From assembly GCF_900129875.1 (NCBI RefSeq), contig NZ_FQXC01000003.1, positions 434,001 through 498,000 on the forward strand: 64,000 nucleotides of DNA, given 5' to 3'. The position numbers and the translations under genes are program-made. How positions within the stretch are numbered: position 1 is the first letter of the stretch; each line of letters opens with the position of its first letter. The DNA comes from Marivita hallyeonensis. Its GTDB lineage: Bacteria > Pseudomonadota > Alphaproteobacteria > Rhodobacterales > Rhodobacteraceae. Positions 52,144-61,007 of the stretch are shown piece after piece. The notes below the pieces were generated by a model. The model was not told the origin of the DNA. It did not search any database and saw only the letters and a program-made list of their open reading frames with translations.

Positions 52144-54023
52144 CCAGCTTCTCGCAGGTTTTCGCTCTTGGATCGAAGGCGCGACAGGATGAGGAGCAAA
52201 GCTGAGGGCGTCATGCCATCAATCCGCGACGCCTGGGCAATATTCGAGGGTTGAGACGCCCTGAGCTTTTGCTTGAGCTCATTAGAAAGACCTTCGATCG
52301 CATCAAAATCGAACGCACCCGGAATAAGACGCGCTTCATCACGCTGCAAAGCTTCAATATCTTTTCGCTGTCGCTCTATGTAGTTTGCATACAAAGCGTC
52401 CTTCGATAACTGGTCGCGGGTTTTGTCGTCCACATCTGTTAGCGAGGGATCGATATGGGTGAGCACATCCCACGACACCGCCTCTATCGCCAATGCTTCA
52501 AAGCCCGTGCGGCAACTTCCGTCCTTGGCAACGGCAACTCCAGCGGAAATCAGATCTTTTGGAGTGACCGACAGCGCGTCCAAACGATCCCGCGCCTCAT
52601 TGATCGTTGACATCTTCGCGTCGAACGCAAACTTCCGCTCTTCGGAAAGACAGCCCAAAGCTTCGGCCAATGGCGTCAAGCGCTGGTCCGCGTTGTCAGC
52701 GCGAAGTGACAGACGATATTCAGCGCGGGATGTAAACATACGATAGGGTTCCGCCACTCCGCGCGATGTCAGGTCGTCAATCATCACACCGATATAGCTG
52801 TCAGCCCGGCTGAAAAAGACAGGATCGAGTGATTTGGCACGACGAGCGGCATTCAATCCGGCCACAAGCCCTTGCGCCGCTGCTTCTTCGTACCCGGTCG
52901 TTCCATTGATCTGGCCAGCGAGGTACAGCCCATCGCAGGCTTTAAGCGACAGATCGAGGTTCAACGCCCGCGGATCAACGTAGTCGTATTCAATCGCGTA
53001 TCCGGGTTGCAGGATCTCGGCGTTTTCCAAGCCTGCGATAGACCGGACATACTCGATCTGCACCTCTTCCGGCAGAGATGTCGAGATCCCGTTCGGGTAC
53101 ACCGTATGATCGTCCAGACCCTCTGGCTCAAGAAAGATTTGGTGCGAGGATTTGTCGGCGAACCGTACGATCTTGTCCTCGATCGATGGACAATATCGCG
53201 GCCCCACGCCTTCGATATGCCCACCATACATGGCTGACCGGTCCAGATTGTCGCGAATGATCTCGTGTGTGCGGTCATTTGTATGCGTGATGGCGCAGGA
53301 CACCTGCCTCGCTGTCGGCGCGTCGGACAGGAAAGAGAACATCGTCGGGTCATCATCTCCTGGCTGAGCCTCTAGTTCATCCCATCTGATCGTGCGACCA
53401 TCGAGGCGTGGTGGCGTTCCGGTTTTCAGCCGCCCAAGCGGCAGGTCAAACGCATCCAAACGCTTTGCTAGCTTCATGGAGGGTTTTTCACCCATCCGCC
53501 CACCGGCGATTTGTCTGTCCCCAATGTGGATGACGCCCCGCAAGAAGGTGCCCGTCGTAAGAACAACAGAATGCGCAGTGACGGTCTGATCCCCATCAAT
53601 CACCACACCGCTTACATTATTGTCGTCGATGACCAGGTCGGTGACTTCGCCCACCAGGATCGACAGGTCCTTCCGTGACTTCGTTTCTGCAAGCATCTCA
53701 CGCTGGTAGATCTTTCGATCCGCCTGTGCCCGCGGGCCTTGTACCGCCGGCCCCTTGCGACGGTTGAGCAAACGGAATTGGATACCGGCCTTATCCGCAA
53801 CGCGACCCATGACCCCGTCAAACGCATCGATCTCGCGAACAAGGTGCCCTTTTCCCAACCCGCCGATAGCCGGGTTGCACGACATCACGCCGATGCCAGC
53901 TTCTGAGAGTGTGACAAGTGCTGTCTTGGCACCAAGCCGCGCGGCAGCATGCGCCGCTTCGCAGCCCGCATGACCACCACCGACAACGATGACATCGAAA
54001 TCAAATTGTTTCACGTGAAACAC
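52140..54023 (-). CDS. mnmG: tRNA uridine-5-carboxymethylaminomethyl modification enzyme MnmG (GidA)
   Basis: FAD enzyme that, with MnmE, installs the cmnm5 group on U34 of tRNA. 627 residues as drawn. FAD-binding [34 protein letters not shown] and [11 protein letters not shown] are family motifs. The first codon is GTG with the purine-rich GAGGA touching it, which is too close. Codon 4 is also GTG (54014) with nine bases of spacing and may be the true start. The N-terminal FHVKQ is encoded by a parS site. Confidence 0.95.
   Translation of the reverse strand: MFHVKQFDFDVIVVGGGHAGCEAAHAAARLGAKTALVTLSEAGIGVMSCNPAIGGLGKGHLVREIDAFDGVMGRVADKAGIQFRLLNRRKGPAVQGPRAQADRKIYQREMLAETKSRKDLSILVGEVTDLVIDDNNVSGVVIDGDQTVTAHSVVLTTGTFLRGVIHIGDRQIAGGRMGEKPSMKLAKRLDAFDLPLGRLKTGTPPRLDGRTIRWDELEAQPGDDDPTMFSFLSDAPTARQVSCAITHTNDRTHEIIRDNLDRSAMYGGHIEGVGPRYCPSIEDKIVRFADKSSHQIFLEPEGLDDHTVYPNGISTSLPEEVQIEYVRSIAGLENAEILQPGYAIEYDYVDPRALNLDLSLKACDGLYLAGQINGTTGYEEAAAQGLVAGLNAARRAKSLDPVFFSRADSYIGVMIDDLTSRGVAEPYRMFTSRAEYRLSLRADNADQRLTPLAEALGCLSEERKFAFDAKMSTINEARDRLDALSVTPKDLISAGVAVAKDGSCRTGFEALAIEAVSWDVLTHIDPSLTDVDDKTRDQLSKDALYANYIERQRKDIEALQRDEARLIPGAFDFDAIEGLSNELKQKLRASQPSNIAQASRIDGMTPSALLLILSRLRSKSENLREAG
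54007..54022. promoter_or_regulatory. parS site 3 (ParB binding)
   Basis: A third perfect TGTTTCACGTGAAACA, lying across the mnmG start region and read there as FHVKQ. It is about 2.6 kb from the candidate origin. Confidence 0.95.
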
Positions 54024-54026
54024 TCC

Positions 54027-55310
54027 TCACTTTCCGATGCAGAAGCTGGAAAACACCTTATCTAGCACGTCTTCTACATCTACACGACCTACGAGTCGTT
54101 CAAGAGCAAACACAGCGGCACGAAGTTCCTCGGACGCAAGATCATAGAATTCCGGACCTTTGTCAGCAAAGGTCAAAGCTTCTGCCAGATGCGACCGCGC
54201 GCGTATCACGACGTCTTTCTGTCGGTCATGCGAGACCAAACCCGCCCCTGTCGCGCGGTCCTGCAAGACGCGCTTCACATTAGAAATCAGCTCGGGAATA
54301 CCCTGACCCGTCTTGCCGGACACACCAGTTCCGTCGTCCGTCAGATCGGATTTGGCCTGAACAACCAGGTCACCATCTTGTTTTTGGACCTGAGACACCT
54401 CTCCAGACCCGGCCAGAAAAACCCGGAGGTCGGCTCGGCTGGCCCGGTCCACTGCCCGCTGAATTCCTTTCGCCTCGATCACGTCCTCGGTGTCGCGGAG
54501 ACCGGCGGTATCCAGAAACGTGACCGGGAGACCGTCGAGGTCCATTCTGACTTCGATCACATCTCGTGTTGTCCCGGCAATTTCCGACGTAATCGCCGCT
54601 TCACGACCCGCCAAGGCATTGAGCAAGGTAGATTTTCCTGCATTAGGAGGCCCGACAATCGCCACTTCGAAGCCGGTCCGCACACGTTCAGCAATCGAAA
54701 ACCCCGAAATCTCTCGATCAAGATCGTTGGATACCCGCCCGAGCAAGGCTGACACGTCCAACGACACGTCGACTGGCACCTCCTCATCCGCGAAGTCAAT
54801 CGTGGCCTCAAGCAGGGACAAGGCGTGAATCAAATCCGTCCGCCATGTTTCGGCCGCGTCACGCAGGCGGCCGGAAAAGCCAGATAACGCCTGCTTCCGC
54901 TGCATTTCGGTTTCGGCATCAATCAAGTCCGACAGTGCTTCGACCTGTGTGAGATCAAGCCGTCCGTTGTCCAAGGCACGACGGGTGAACTCTCCTGGCT
55001 CCGCTGTTCGAAACCCATCCACGTCCGACAGACAGGTCAGAACTGCCTGAGCAATGGCAATGCTGCCATGTAAATGGAACTCGACAACCGGTTCCCCCGT
55101 AAAGCTTGCGCCCTCTGCAAAGGTCAGAACCAACGCTTCATCAAGGAAACCATGATCCTTGTGAACCAGACGCCGCAAGGCGGTGCGGCGCGGTGGCACA
55201 GGTTCGAAACCAAACAGTCGGCAGCTTTCAAAGGCCTGGGCCCCGGAAACCCGCACCACGGCAACGCCTGATTTGCCTGGAACAGTGGCCAGCGCGAAGA
55301 TGGTGTCCAT
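54027..55310 (-). CDS. mnmE: tRNA modification GTPase MnmE (TrmE)
   Basis: Partner of MnmG in U34 modification. 427 residues: N-terminal tetrahydrofolate-binding domain (FALATVPGKSGVAVVRVSG), a helical domain, and an inserted GTPase with G1 GPPNAGKST near residue 220, G3 DTAGLRDTED and a C-terminal FCIGK containing the catalytic Cys. The stop TGA runs directly into the mnmG start region. The gene follows rho by 21 bases. Confidence 0.95.
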   Translation of the reverse strand: MDTIFALATVPGKSGVAVVRVSGAQAFESCRLFGFEPVPPRRTALRRLVHKDHGFLDEALVLTFAEGASFTGEPVVEFHLHGSIAIAQAVLTCLSDVDGFRTAEPGEFTRRALDNGRLDLTQVEALSDLIDAETEMQRKQALSGFSGRLRDAAETWRTDLIHALSLLEATIDFADEEVPVDVSLDVSALLGRVSNDLDREISGFSIAERVRTGFEVAIVGPPNAGKSTLLNALAGREAAITSEIAGTTRDVIEVRMDLDGLPVTFLDTAGLRDTEDVIEAKGIQRAVDRASRADLRVFLAGSGEVSQVQKQDGDLVVQAKSDLTDDGTGVSGKTGQGIPELISNVKRVLQDRATGAGLVSHDRQKDVVIRARSHLAEALTFADKGPEFYDLASEELRAAVFALERLVGRVDVEDVLDKVFSSFCIGK

Positions 55311-55331
55311 GGCCGGTCAATCGCGTCGGGC

Positions 55332-56600
55332 TTACGAGTTCATCGAATCGAAGAATTCCGAGTTCGTTTTAGTCTGCTTGAGTTTCGAAATCAGGAATTC
55401 GATGGCATCGGTGGTGCCCATCGGGTTGAGAATACGACGAAGCACGAAGGTCTTCTGCAAATCAATCTTGTCGACCAGCAGGTCTTCTTTCCGCGTGCCG
55501 GACTTCAGAATGTCCATCGCCGGGAAGACGCGCTTGTCCGCCACCTTGCGATCCAGAACGATTTCAGAGTTACCCGTACCTTTGAATTCCTCAAAGATCA
55601 CCTCGTCCATGCGGCTGCCCGTATCGATCAGCGCTGTGGCGATGATGGTGAGAGAACCGCCCTCTTCGATGTTCCGCGCCGCACCAAAGAAACGCTTGGG
55701 TCGCTGAAGTGCGTTGGCGTCCACACCACCGGTGAGAACTTTGCCCGAGGACGGAACCACGGTGTTGAAAGCTCTACCAAGTCTTGTGATAGAGTCGAGA
55801 AGAATAACAACATCTCGTTTATGTTCGACAAGACGCTTTGCTTTCTCGATCACCATCTCGGACACGGCAACGTGGCGTGTTGCGGGTTCGTCAAATGTGG
55901 AGGACACGACCTCACCCTTCACGGAACGCTGCATGTCGGTGACTTCTTCCGGGCGTTCGTCGATGAGAAGAACGATCAGATAGCATTCAGGGTGATTGCG
56001 TTCGATGGAATGCGCGATGTTTTGCATCAACACCGTCTTACCGGTCCGGGGCGGCGCCGTGATCAGCGCACGCTGACCTTTTCCGATGGGCGCGACAAGG
56101 TCGATAATGCGGGCCGAGCGATCCTTGATCGTCGGGTCCTCGATTTCCATCTTGAGACGCTCGTCGGGATAAAGCGGTGTCAGGTTGTCGAAGGCGATCT
56201 TGTGACGGGCGCGTTCCGGCTCTTCGAAATTGATCTGGCTGCAATTCATCAGCGCGAAGTACCGCTCGTTGTCTTCCGGCGCCTTGATTTCTCCGTCGAT
56301 GGTGTCGCCCGTGCGGAGCGAAAACTTGCGGATCATTTCAGGCGAGACATAGATGTCATCAGGACCCGGCAGGTAGTTTGCCTCTGGTGAGCGCAGAAAG
56401 CCAAACCCGTCCTGGAGAACCTCCAACACACCATCCCCGAAGATCTGCCATCCCTCATCCGCGCGTTCGCGCAGGATTTGGAACATGATCTCGCCCTTAC
56501 GCATCGTAGACGCGTTTTCGATCTCGAGCTCTTCGGCCATCGCCAAAAGGTCTTTGGGGCTTTTTGCCTTCAAATCGGCAAGGTTCAGTTTTTCACTCAT
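55332..56600 (-). CDS. rho: Transcription termination factor Rho
   Basis: RNA-dependent ATPase hexamer that ends transcription. 422 residues from the ATG that gives [18 protein letters not shown]. The RNA-binding domain is at about 50-120 ([23 protein letters not shown]), and the P-loop APPRTGKT lies near 180. [32 protein letters not shown]-type motifs are present (I see ERPEEVTDM). The start faces the candidate origin; the site upstream (GGGA) is modest. Confidence 0.95.
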   Translation of the reverse strand: MSEKLNLADLKAKSPKDLLAMAEELEIENASTMRKGEIMFQILRERADEGWQIFGDGVLEVLQDGFGFLRSPEANYLPGPDDIYVSPEMIRKFSLRTGDTIDGEIKAPEDNERYFALMNCSQINFEEPERARHKIAFDNLTPLYPDERLKMEIEDPTIKDRSARIIDLVAPIGKGQRALITAPPRTGKTVLMQNIAHSIERNHPECYLIVLLIDERPEEVTDMQRSVKGEVVSSTFDEPATRHVAVSEMVIEKAKRLVEHKRDVVILLDSITRLGRAFNTVVPSSGKVLTGGVDANALQRPKRFFGAARNIEEGGSLTIIATALIDTGSRMDEVIFEEFKGTGNSEIVLDRKVADKRVFPAMDILKSGTRKEDLLVDKIDLQKTFVLRRILNPMGTTDAIEFLISKLKQTKTNSEFFDSMNS

Positions 56601-56720
56601 GGAAAATCCCGGACCGCACGGTTGGAGCGGTCTCATCTATGTGGTCTTTGGAAGGTCACATCCAGAACTGGAGTGTGCTGCTCTTAGCGGAGGGGCCGAA
56701 CCCTGTCAAACATCCCTGTC

Positions 56721-56771
56721 TTTCTAAATAAAAGATAAAGAAAGAAAGGATTTTGATTTTTGTAGAAAGAA
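56721..56771. other. A+T-rich block, possible DNA unwinding element
   Basis: 41 of 51 bases are A or T, with purine-rich runs such as AAAGATAAAGAAAGAAAGG followed by TTTTGATTTTT. The surroundings are GC-rich. It lies directly left of the DnaA-box-like cluster, the arrangement expected for a duplex-unwinding element. Confidence 0.6.
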
Positions 56772-56779
56772 GGGCGTCC

Positions 56780-56788
56780 TGTGGATTT
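56780..56788 (-). promoter_or_regulatory. DnaA-box-like sequence
   Basis: TGTGGATTT on the plus strand; two mismatches to TGTGGATAA, both at the last two bases. Confidence 0.45.
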
Positions 56789-56835
56789 CGGAATTGTCCT
56801 CGACTTATTCAAGGGGCTGCGCATCAAAGAAGTGT

Positions 56836-56844
56836 CGTGGACAA
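56836..56844 (-). promoter_or_regulatory. DnaA-box-like sequence
   Basis: CGTGGACAA on the plus strand; two mismatches to TGTGGATAA. Confidence 0.4.
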
Positions 56845-56857
56845 ACGGGAGGACAAA

Positions 56858-56866
56858 TGTGGGTAA
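56858..56866 (-). promoter_or_regulatory. DnaA box
   Basis: TGTGGGTAA on the plus strand, which is TTACCCACA on the other; one mismatch to the TTATCCACA box. Confidence 0.65.
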
Positions 56867-56967
56867 TCGGCCGAGCACTCGAAAATCTAAGCGTTTCGGC
56901 ATGGGACAACTCTGTGCACTCTTCAAAAGAGCTGGGGACAGATCGCACTGCTTTGGGGTTTTCCAAG

Positions 56968-56989
56968 TCATCCACTTATCCTTTCCACA
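56968..56989 (+). promoter_or_regulatory. Tandem DnaA-box-like cluster
   Basis: TCATCCACT at 56968, a TTATCC core at 56976 and CTTTCCACA at 56981 follow one another almost without spacing. Each complete 9-mer has two mismatches to TTATCCACA. Confidence 0.5.
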
Positions 56990-57103
56990 TGCTAAAAACC
57001 GGTGTGACTGAGTTGGGACAGAAAGGATAACCCATCCTTCCCTTGCGGCTGCTCGTGGTTTTCCGCAAATCGTTCAGGGCAATGCCCCGGTTTGTCCAAG
57101 GAG

Positions 57104-57112
57104 TTTTCCACA
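57104..57112 (+). promoter_or_regulatory. DnaA box at the maf start codon
   Basis: TTTTCCACA, one mismatch to TTATCCACA. Its last base is the A of the maf ATG. Confidence 0.55.
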
Positions 57113-57711
57113 TGAATCTTGATCTTGTCCTCGCTTCCGGGTCCGAAATCCGCGCGGACCTGCTTCGTAACGCGGGGCTGCGATTCGATGTGGCGGTCGC
57201 GCGAATCGATGAAGACGCTGTGCGCCAGGCCCTGGAAGCAGAAGACGCCCCGCCCCGGGATATCGCCGATACATTGGCCGAGATGAAAGCACGGAAAGTG
57301 TCTGACAAAATGCCAGGTGCGCTTGTCCTTGGCTGCGATCAGGTTCTGGCCTTGGGTAAAACCATCTTTGCCAAGCCGCGTGACAAAGACGAAGCGCGCG
57401 TTCAGCTGCAACATCTTCGCAATCAGTCCCACACGTTGCTGTCTGCCGCGGTTCTTTATGAGAACGGCGAACCGAAATGGCGGCACGTGGGTGTTGTGCG
57501 TCTGAGAATGCGGGACTTCTCGGACGCCTATCTTGAAGCCTACCTCGACCGGAACTGGGACAGCGTGCAGAACTCAGTTGGGGCTTACAAACTTGAAGAA
57601 GAAGGCGCGCGGCTGTTTACGCAGGTGCAAGGCGACTATTTCACCGTGCTTGGACTTCCGTTACTGGAACTCCTGAACCACCTGACCCTGACCGGACGGA
57701 TCGACGGATGA
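57112..57711 (+). CDS. maf: Maf-family nucleotide pyrophosphatase
   Basis: Hydrolyses modified or canonical NTPs; Maf proteins are linked to cell-division arrest and pool cleaning. 199 residues starting MNLDLVLASGSEIRADLL, with the conserved Asp in LVLGCDQVLAL and the region SVGAYKLEEEGARLF. The GCDQ form suggests the YceF-like branch rather than the dTTPase branch (which has AADT). AAGGAG precedes the ATG. The gene is first in a rightward operon with aroE, coaE and dnaQ. Confidence 0.92.
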   Translation: MNLDLVLASGSEIRADLLRNAGLRFDVAVARIDEDAVRQALEAEDAPPRDIADTLAEMKARKVSDKMPGALVLGCDQVLALGKTIFAKPRDKDEARVQLQHLRNQSHTLLSAAVLYENGEPKWRHVGVVRLRMRDFSDAYLEAYLDRNWDSVQNSVGAYKLEEEGARLFTQVQGDYFTVLGLPLLELLNHLTLTGRIDG

Positions 57712-58541
57712 GTGATACGAGAATTCCACTGGCGGGTGTGATCGGGCATCCGATTGCACATTCGAAAAGCCCTCATCTGCACGGCTACTGGATTCGCAAA
57801 TATGGCTTGAAGGGGCATTACATCCCCATCGACATCGCGCCCGAAAAGATTGCCGATCTCTTGCCGCGTTTGGCAGACCTCGGCTTCGTGGGCGCGAACG
57901 TGACCATCCCTTATAAGGAAAAGGTGATGGAGCTTGCCGATCTAATCACCGATCGGGCGACGCTAATCGGGGCGGCGAATACGCTGATCTTTCGCAAGGA
58001 TGGCCGGATCCATGCCGACAACACGGATGGCTATGGTTTCATTGAAAATATCCGCCAGACGATCCCGGATTGGAACCCGAAAACCGGACCGGCCGTGGTC
58101 TTTGGGGCTGGCGGCGCGGCGCGGGCGGTCATCGCTTCTTTGCTTGATGTAGGTGTGCCGAAGATCCTGCTGACCAATCGCACCCGCATTCGAGCCGAGA
58201 AGCTGCGCGAGGATTTCGGTCACCGCATTCAGGTCGTGGAATGGGTGCAGGCCGGGAATGTGTTGGAAGAAGCCGATCTCGTGGTTAATACCACATCTTT
58301 GGGCATGGTCGGAAAACCAGAGATGCGCGTGCCACTGGACGGGCTCAGGCGCGGTGCGATTGTGAACGATCTGGTCTATACGCCGCTGCGGACGCGATTG
58401 CTGACAGAGGCGGAAAAGAACGGTTGCCGCGTTGTCGATGGCGTCGGGATGTTGCTGCATCAGGCGGTGCCCGGATTCGAACGCTGGTTCGGGAAACGGC
58501 CTGTCGTTGACGAAAACGCCCGCGCGGCGGTTCTCAGGTGA
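57708..58541 (+). CDS. aroE: Shikimate dehydrogenase
   Basis: NADPH-dependent reduction of dehydroshikimate in the aromatic pathway. 277 residues with the shikimate-binding HSKSPHLHG, catalytic Lys in NVTIPYKEK, DNTDGYG and the nucleotide loop GAGGAARA. It overlaps maf (ATGA) and coaE (GTGA) by four bases each. Confidence 0.95.
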   Translation: MSDTRIPLAGVIGHPIAHSKSPHLHGYWIRKYGLKGHYIPIDIAPEKIADLLPRLADLGFVGANVTIPYKEKVMELADLITDRATLIGAANTLIFRKDGRIHADNTDGYGFIENIRQTIPDWNPKTGPAVVFGAGGAARAVIASLLDVGVPKILLTNRTRIRAEKLREDFGHRIQVVEWVQAGNVLEEADLVVNTTSLGMVGKPEMRVPLDGLRRGAIVNDLVYTPLRTRLLTEAEKNGCRVVDGVGMLLHQAVPGFERWFGKRPVVDENARAAVLR

Positions 58542-59131
58542 CATTCAAGTTGGGTTTGACCGGGTCGATTGGCATGGGCAAATCGACCACTGCGCAGATG
58601 TTTGCGGAAGCGGGATGCGCGGTCTGGGATGCAGACGCGGCGGTGCATCGATTGTATGCTAAGGGCGGTGTAGCAGTCGCTGCGATTGAAGCGCAGTTTC
58701 CTGACGCGGTCACGGACGGCGCCGTGGATCGTACGGCGTTGCGTGCGCTGATTTCAGAAGATCCGACGGTACTGAAAGCATTGGAGCAGATCGTTCATCC
58801 TTTAGTGCGGGAAGATCGCGAGACGTTTGCCGCCAATCAGGACTCAGAAATCGTTGTTTTCGACATTCCGCTGCTTTTCGAGACCGGCGCCGAGAAAGAG
58901 ATGGACGCGGTTGCATGTGTCACTGTCTCACCGGAACTTCAGGAAAAACGCGTTCTGCAGCGCGGTACGATGACGAAAGACCAGTTCCTGGCGATCAGGG
59001 CGAAGCAGATGCCGAACGATGAAAAATGTGCTCGCTCTGATTTTGTGATCACAACTGAGACACTTGAAGATGCGCGCCGTCAGGTCCACGATGTGATCGA
59101 GCAGATACGGGGCAAGCTTAGCGATGCGTGA
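58538..59131 (+). CDS. coaE: Dephospho-CoA kinase
   Basis: Last step of coenzyme A synthesis. 197 residues from GTG. Walker A GLTGSIGMGKST near the N-terminus, DADAAVHRLY, and IVHPLVREDRE are family motifs. It overlaps aroE by four bases and dnaQ by eight. Confidence 0.94.
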   Translation: MTFKLGLTGSIGMGKSTTAQMFAEAGCAVWDADAAVHRLYAKGGVAVAAIEAQFPDAVTDGAVDRTALRALISEDPTVLKALEQIVHPLVREDRETFAANQDSEIVVFDIPLLFETGAEKEMDAVACVTVSPELQEKRVLQRGTMTKDQFLAIRAKQMPNDEKCARSDFVITTETLEDARRQVHDVIEQIRGKLSDA

Positions 59132-59813
59132 GATCGTTCTCGACACGGAAACCACCGGATTCGAACCGGAACAAGGCGATCGTATCGTCGAAATCGGTGC
59201 GGTGGAATTGTTCAACCACGTTCCGACTGGGAAGACATACCATCAATATATCAACCCCGAACGCGCGATGCCCCAGGAGGCGTTCGAGGTCCACGGCCTT
59301 GGCGATGATTTCCTGCGGGATAAGCCGCTTTTTGCTGACATTGCGCAGGCTTTCGTGGATTTCGTCGGCGATGCAAAGCTTGTGATTCACAACGCTGCCT
59401 TCGATATGAAATTTATCAACGCAGAACTTGGCTGGTTGAAGCGTCCGGCGATTCCTTTTGACCGGGCGATTGACACGTTGGCGATTGCGCGGCGCAGGTT
59501 TCCGGGGTCACCGGCATCGCTTGATGCGCTTTGCCGGCGGTTCGGGATCGATAACTCTGCGCGGACGCTGCATGGCGCCTTGCTCGACTCCGAGATTCTT
59601 GCCGAGGTCTATCTTGAATTGATCGGTGGCAAGCAGCCGGACTTCGGGCTGAACGTCGCACAGGGCAAATCTGACGGTGACGACAAAGCCGCGGATTGGC
59701 GTCCTCAGCCGCGACAGGCACCTTTGCCCTCTCGGATTTCTGAAACGGAAAAGGCGGCTCACGCCGCCTTTGTCGATCGCCTTGGTGATGAAGCGCTGTG
59801 GAAGCGTCTTTGA
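59124..59813 (+). CDS. dnaQ: DNA polymerase III epsilon subunit (3'-5' proofreading exonuclease)
   Basis: 229-residue DEDDh exonuclease. Catalytic residues are Asp7 and Glu9 in LDTETTG, Asp in HNAAFDMKF and the final His/Asp in HGALLDSEI. The C-terminal part (after about residue 180) should bind the alpha subunit. Conserved order aroE-coaE-dnaQ supports the assignment. It converges on secB with three bases between. A hairpin inside its last codons probably serves the opposite gene. Confidence 0.94.
   Translation: MREIVLDTETTGFEPEQGDRIVEIGAVELFNHVPTGKTYHQYINPERAMPQEAFEVHGLGDDFLRDKPLFADIAQAFVDFVGDAKLVIHNAAFDMKFINAELGWLKRPAIPFDRAIDTLAIARRRFPGSPASLDALCRRFGIDNSARTLHGALLDSEILAEVYLELIGGKQPDFGLNVAQGKSDGDDKAADWRPQPRQAPLPSRISETEKAAHAAFVDRLGDEALWKRL
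59749..59771 (-). terminator. Terminator of secB nested in the dnaQ coding sequence
   Basis: AAAGGCGGC, loop, GCCGCCTTT: a 9-bp stem and 4-base loop. On the minus strand the stem is followed by TTTTCC, 45 bases after the secB stop. It is read as codons on the plus strand, so the terminator role is inferred for secB only. Confidence 0.55.
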
Positions 59814-59816
59814 CGC

Positions 59817-60335
59817 TTAAGCGTTCGCTGTCTCGGACTGCTTCGCCTGCGCGCGGCGTGCGAGCTCGGTGCGGTAAAGCTGAAGGAAATCAATAGTCTC
59901 GAGGTTCAGCGGCGGGAACCCACCGTCGCGCGTGACGTCGCTTACAATGCGGCGCACAAACGGGAAGAGCATCCGCGGGCATTCGATCAGCAGGAACGGA
60001 TGCAATTGCTCATCCGGCACGTTTTCGACGTGGAAGACGCCAGCATATTCCAGCTCAATCACGAAAAGTGTGTCGCCGCTTTCGCGGGCTTTCGATGTGA
60101 CCTGAATCTTCAGGATCACCTCGTACTGGTTTTCGACCGTCCGCTTTTTCGCATCGAGGTTCACCTGAACCTGCACGTCGGGTTGAACGTCGCCCTGCAC
60201 GCCTTTTTGCGCGAGGATGTTCTCGAATGACATGTCACGCACAAACTGCGCGAGCACGTTCATCTTTACCGGTGTCGGTTGTGCGGCGGCGCCGTTGGCG
60301 TTGGCGTCTGGTGCGGTTTCTGGCGTATCTGCCAT
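59817..60335 (-). CDS. secB: Protein-export chaperone SecB
   Basis: Tetrameric chaperone that delivers unfolded precursors to SecA. 172 residues from an ATG preceded by AGGGAG. The core FVRDMSFENI, ECPRMLFPFVRRIVSDVTRDGGFPPLNLETIDF is highly typical. An Ala/Pro-rich extension of about 25 residues precedes it, as in other alphaproteobacteria. Confidence 0.96.
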   Translation of the reverse strand: MADTPETAPDANANGAAAQPTPVKMNVLAQFVRDMSFENILAQKGVQGDVQPDVQVQVNLDAKKRTVENQYEVILKIQVTSKARESGDTLFVIELEYAGVFHVENVPDEQLHPFLLIECPRMLFPFVRRIVSDVTRDGGFPPLNLETIDFLQLYRTELARRAQAKQSETANA

Positions 60336-60402
60336 CTTTTCTCTCCCTGGGATCGCGGGTTCATTCAAATCCCGCGCTGCATAACAGCCGCTGCGCAGAG
60401 CC

Positions 60403-60903
60403 TCAATGCTTGGTCCACCCCGATCCTTGATGTGTCGGCTTTTTGGTTTCCGTCACGTCCCGGAAGTCGCCGTCAATCACCGTATCGCGCGGTTGCGGAC
60501 GGGGTTGGGGATCGCGCCGAAACGGATCGGGCTCTGGACCCATCTCGAACCGCTGCACCTTGATCCGCTTTTTCAGATATGAAATCAGCGTCAGTCGCAC
60601 AGGCGGTGTCAAAAGGGCAAAGCCGACGGCGTCAGTGAAGAACCCGGGCGTGAGCAGCAATGCACCCGCGATCAAAATCATTGCGCCATGAGCCAGCGGC
60701 TCGGACGGATCTTCCAGGCGCGAGAATGATCCACGCAGGTTGTTGATCGCCATCACCCCCTGCGATCGCACAAGAAAGGTGCCCAGAATCGCTGTAAGAA
60801 CGACGATTCCCAGCGTTGGCCACAAGCCAATCCACCCTCCGACCTGAATGAACAAACCGATCTCGATCAAAGGGACGAGCAAAAAAGCCACAAACAGCCA
60901 CAT
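60403..60903 (-). CDS. fxsA: FxsA-family membrane protein
   Basis: 166 residues from an ATG preceded by AAAGGAG. Membrane segments are at about 1-22 (MWLFVAFLLVPLIEIGLFIQV), 26-46 (LWPTLGIVVLTAILGTFLV) and 70-95 (ALAHGAMILIAGALLLTPGFFTD-like). FxsA of Escherichia coli overrides F-plasmid exclusion of phage T7; the native role is unknown. A basic, proline-rich cytoplasmic tail follows. Divergent from the Tim44-like gene. Confidence 0.88.
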   Translation of the reverse strand: MWLFVAFLLVPLIEIGLFIQVGGWIGLWPTLGIVVLTAILGTFLVRSQGVMAINNLRGSFSRLEDPSEPLAHGAMILIAGALLLTPGFFTDAVGFALLTPPVRLTLISYLKKRIKVQRFEMGPEPDPFRRDPQPRPQPRDTVIDGDFRDVTETKKPTHQGSGWTKH

Positions 60904-61007
60904 TTCGGAAGACTCCTTTCGACGGGCGTGCGGTGGACTATGCATCACCCAACACCTACATAAGGATGCAACGAAGACGTTTCCACTTTGGTCTGGGCGA
61001 GGTCCTG

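Larger units (their letters stand above)
56601..57111. other. Candidate chromosomal replication origin (oriC)
   Basis: This 511-base gene-free region lies between rho (leftward) and maf (rightward). Its left part has an 80% A+T block, and its right part has at least six sequences close to the DnaA box TTATNCACA. In Caulobacter the origin sits in the same neighbourhood, with rho and the partition genes on one side and maf-aroE-coaE-dnaQ on the other. Three parS sites lie 2.6-4.8 kb away. Short open frames inside it look like noise. The rho promoter should also be here. Confidence 0.75.

Noticed and set aside
56781-57030. Short plus-strand frames (76 and 78 codons) in the rho-maf gap.
   Set aside because: No RBS, no recognisable sequence, and they lie over the DnaA-box cluster.
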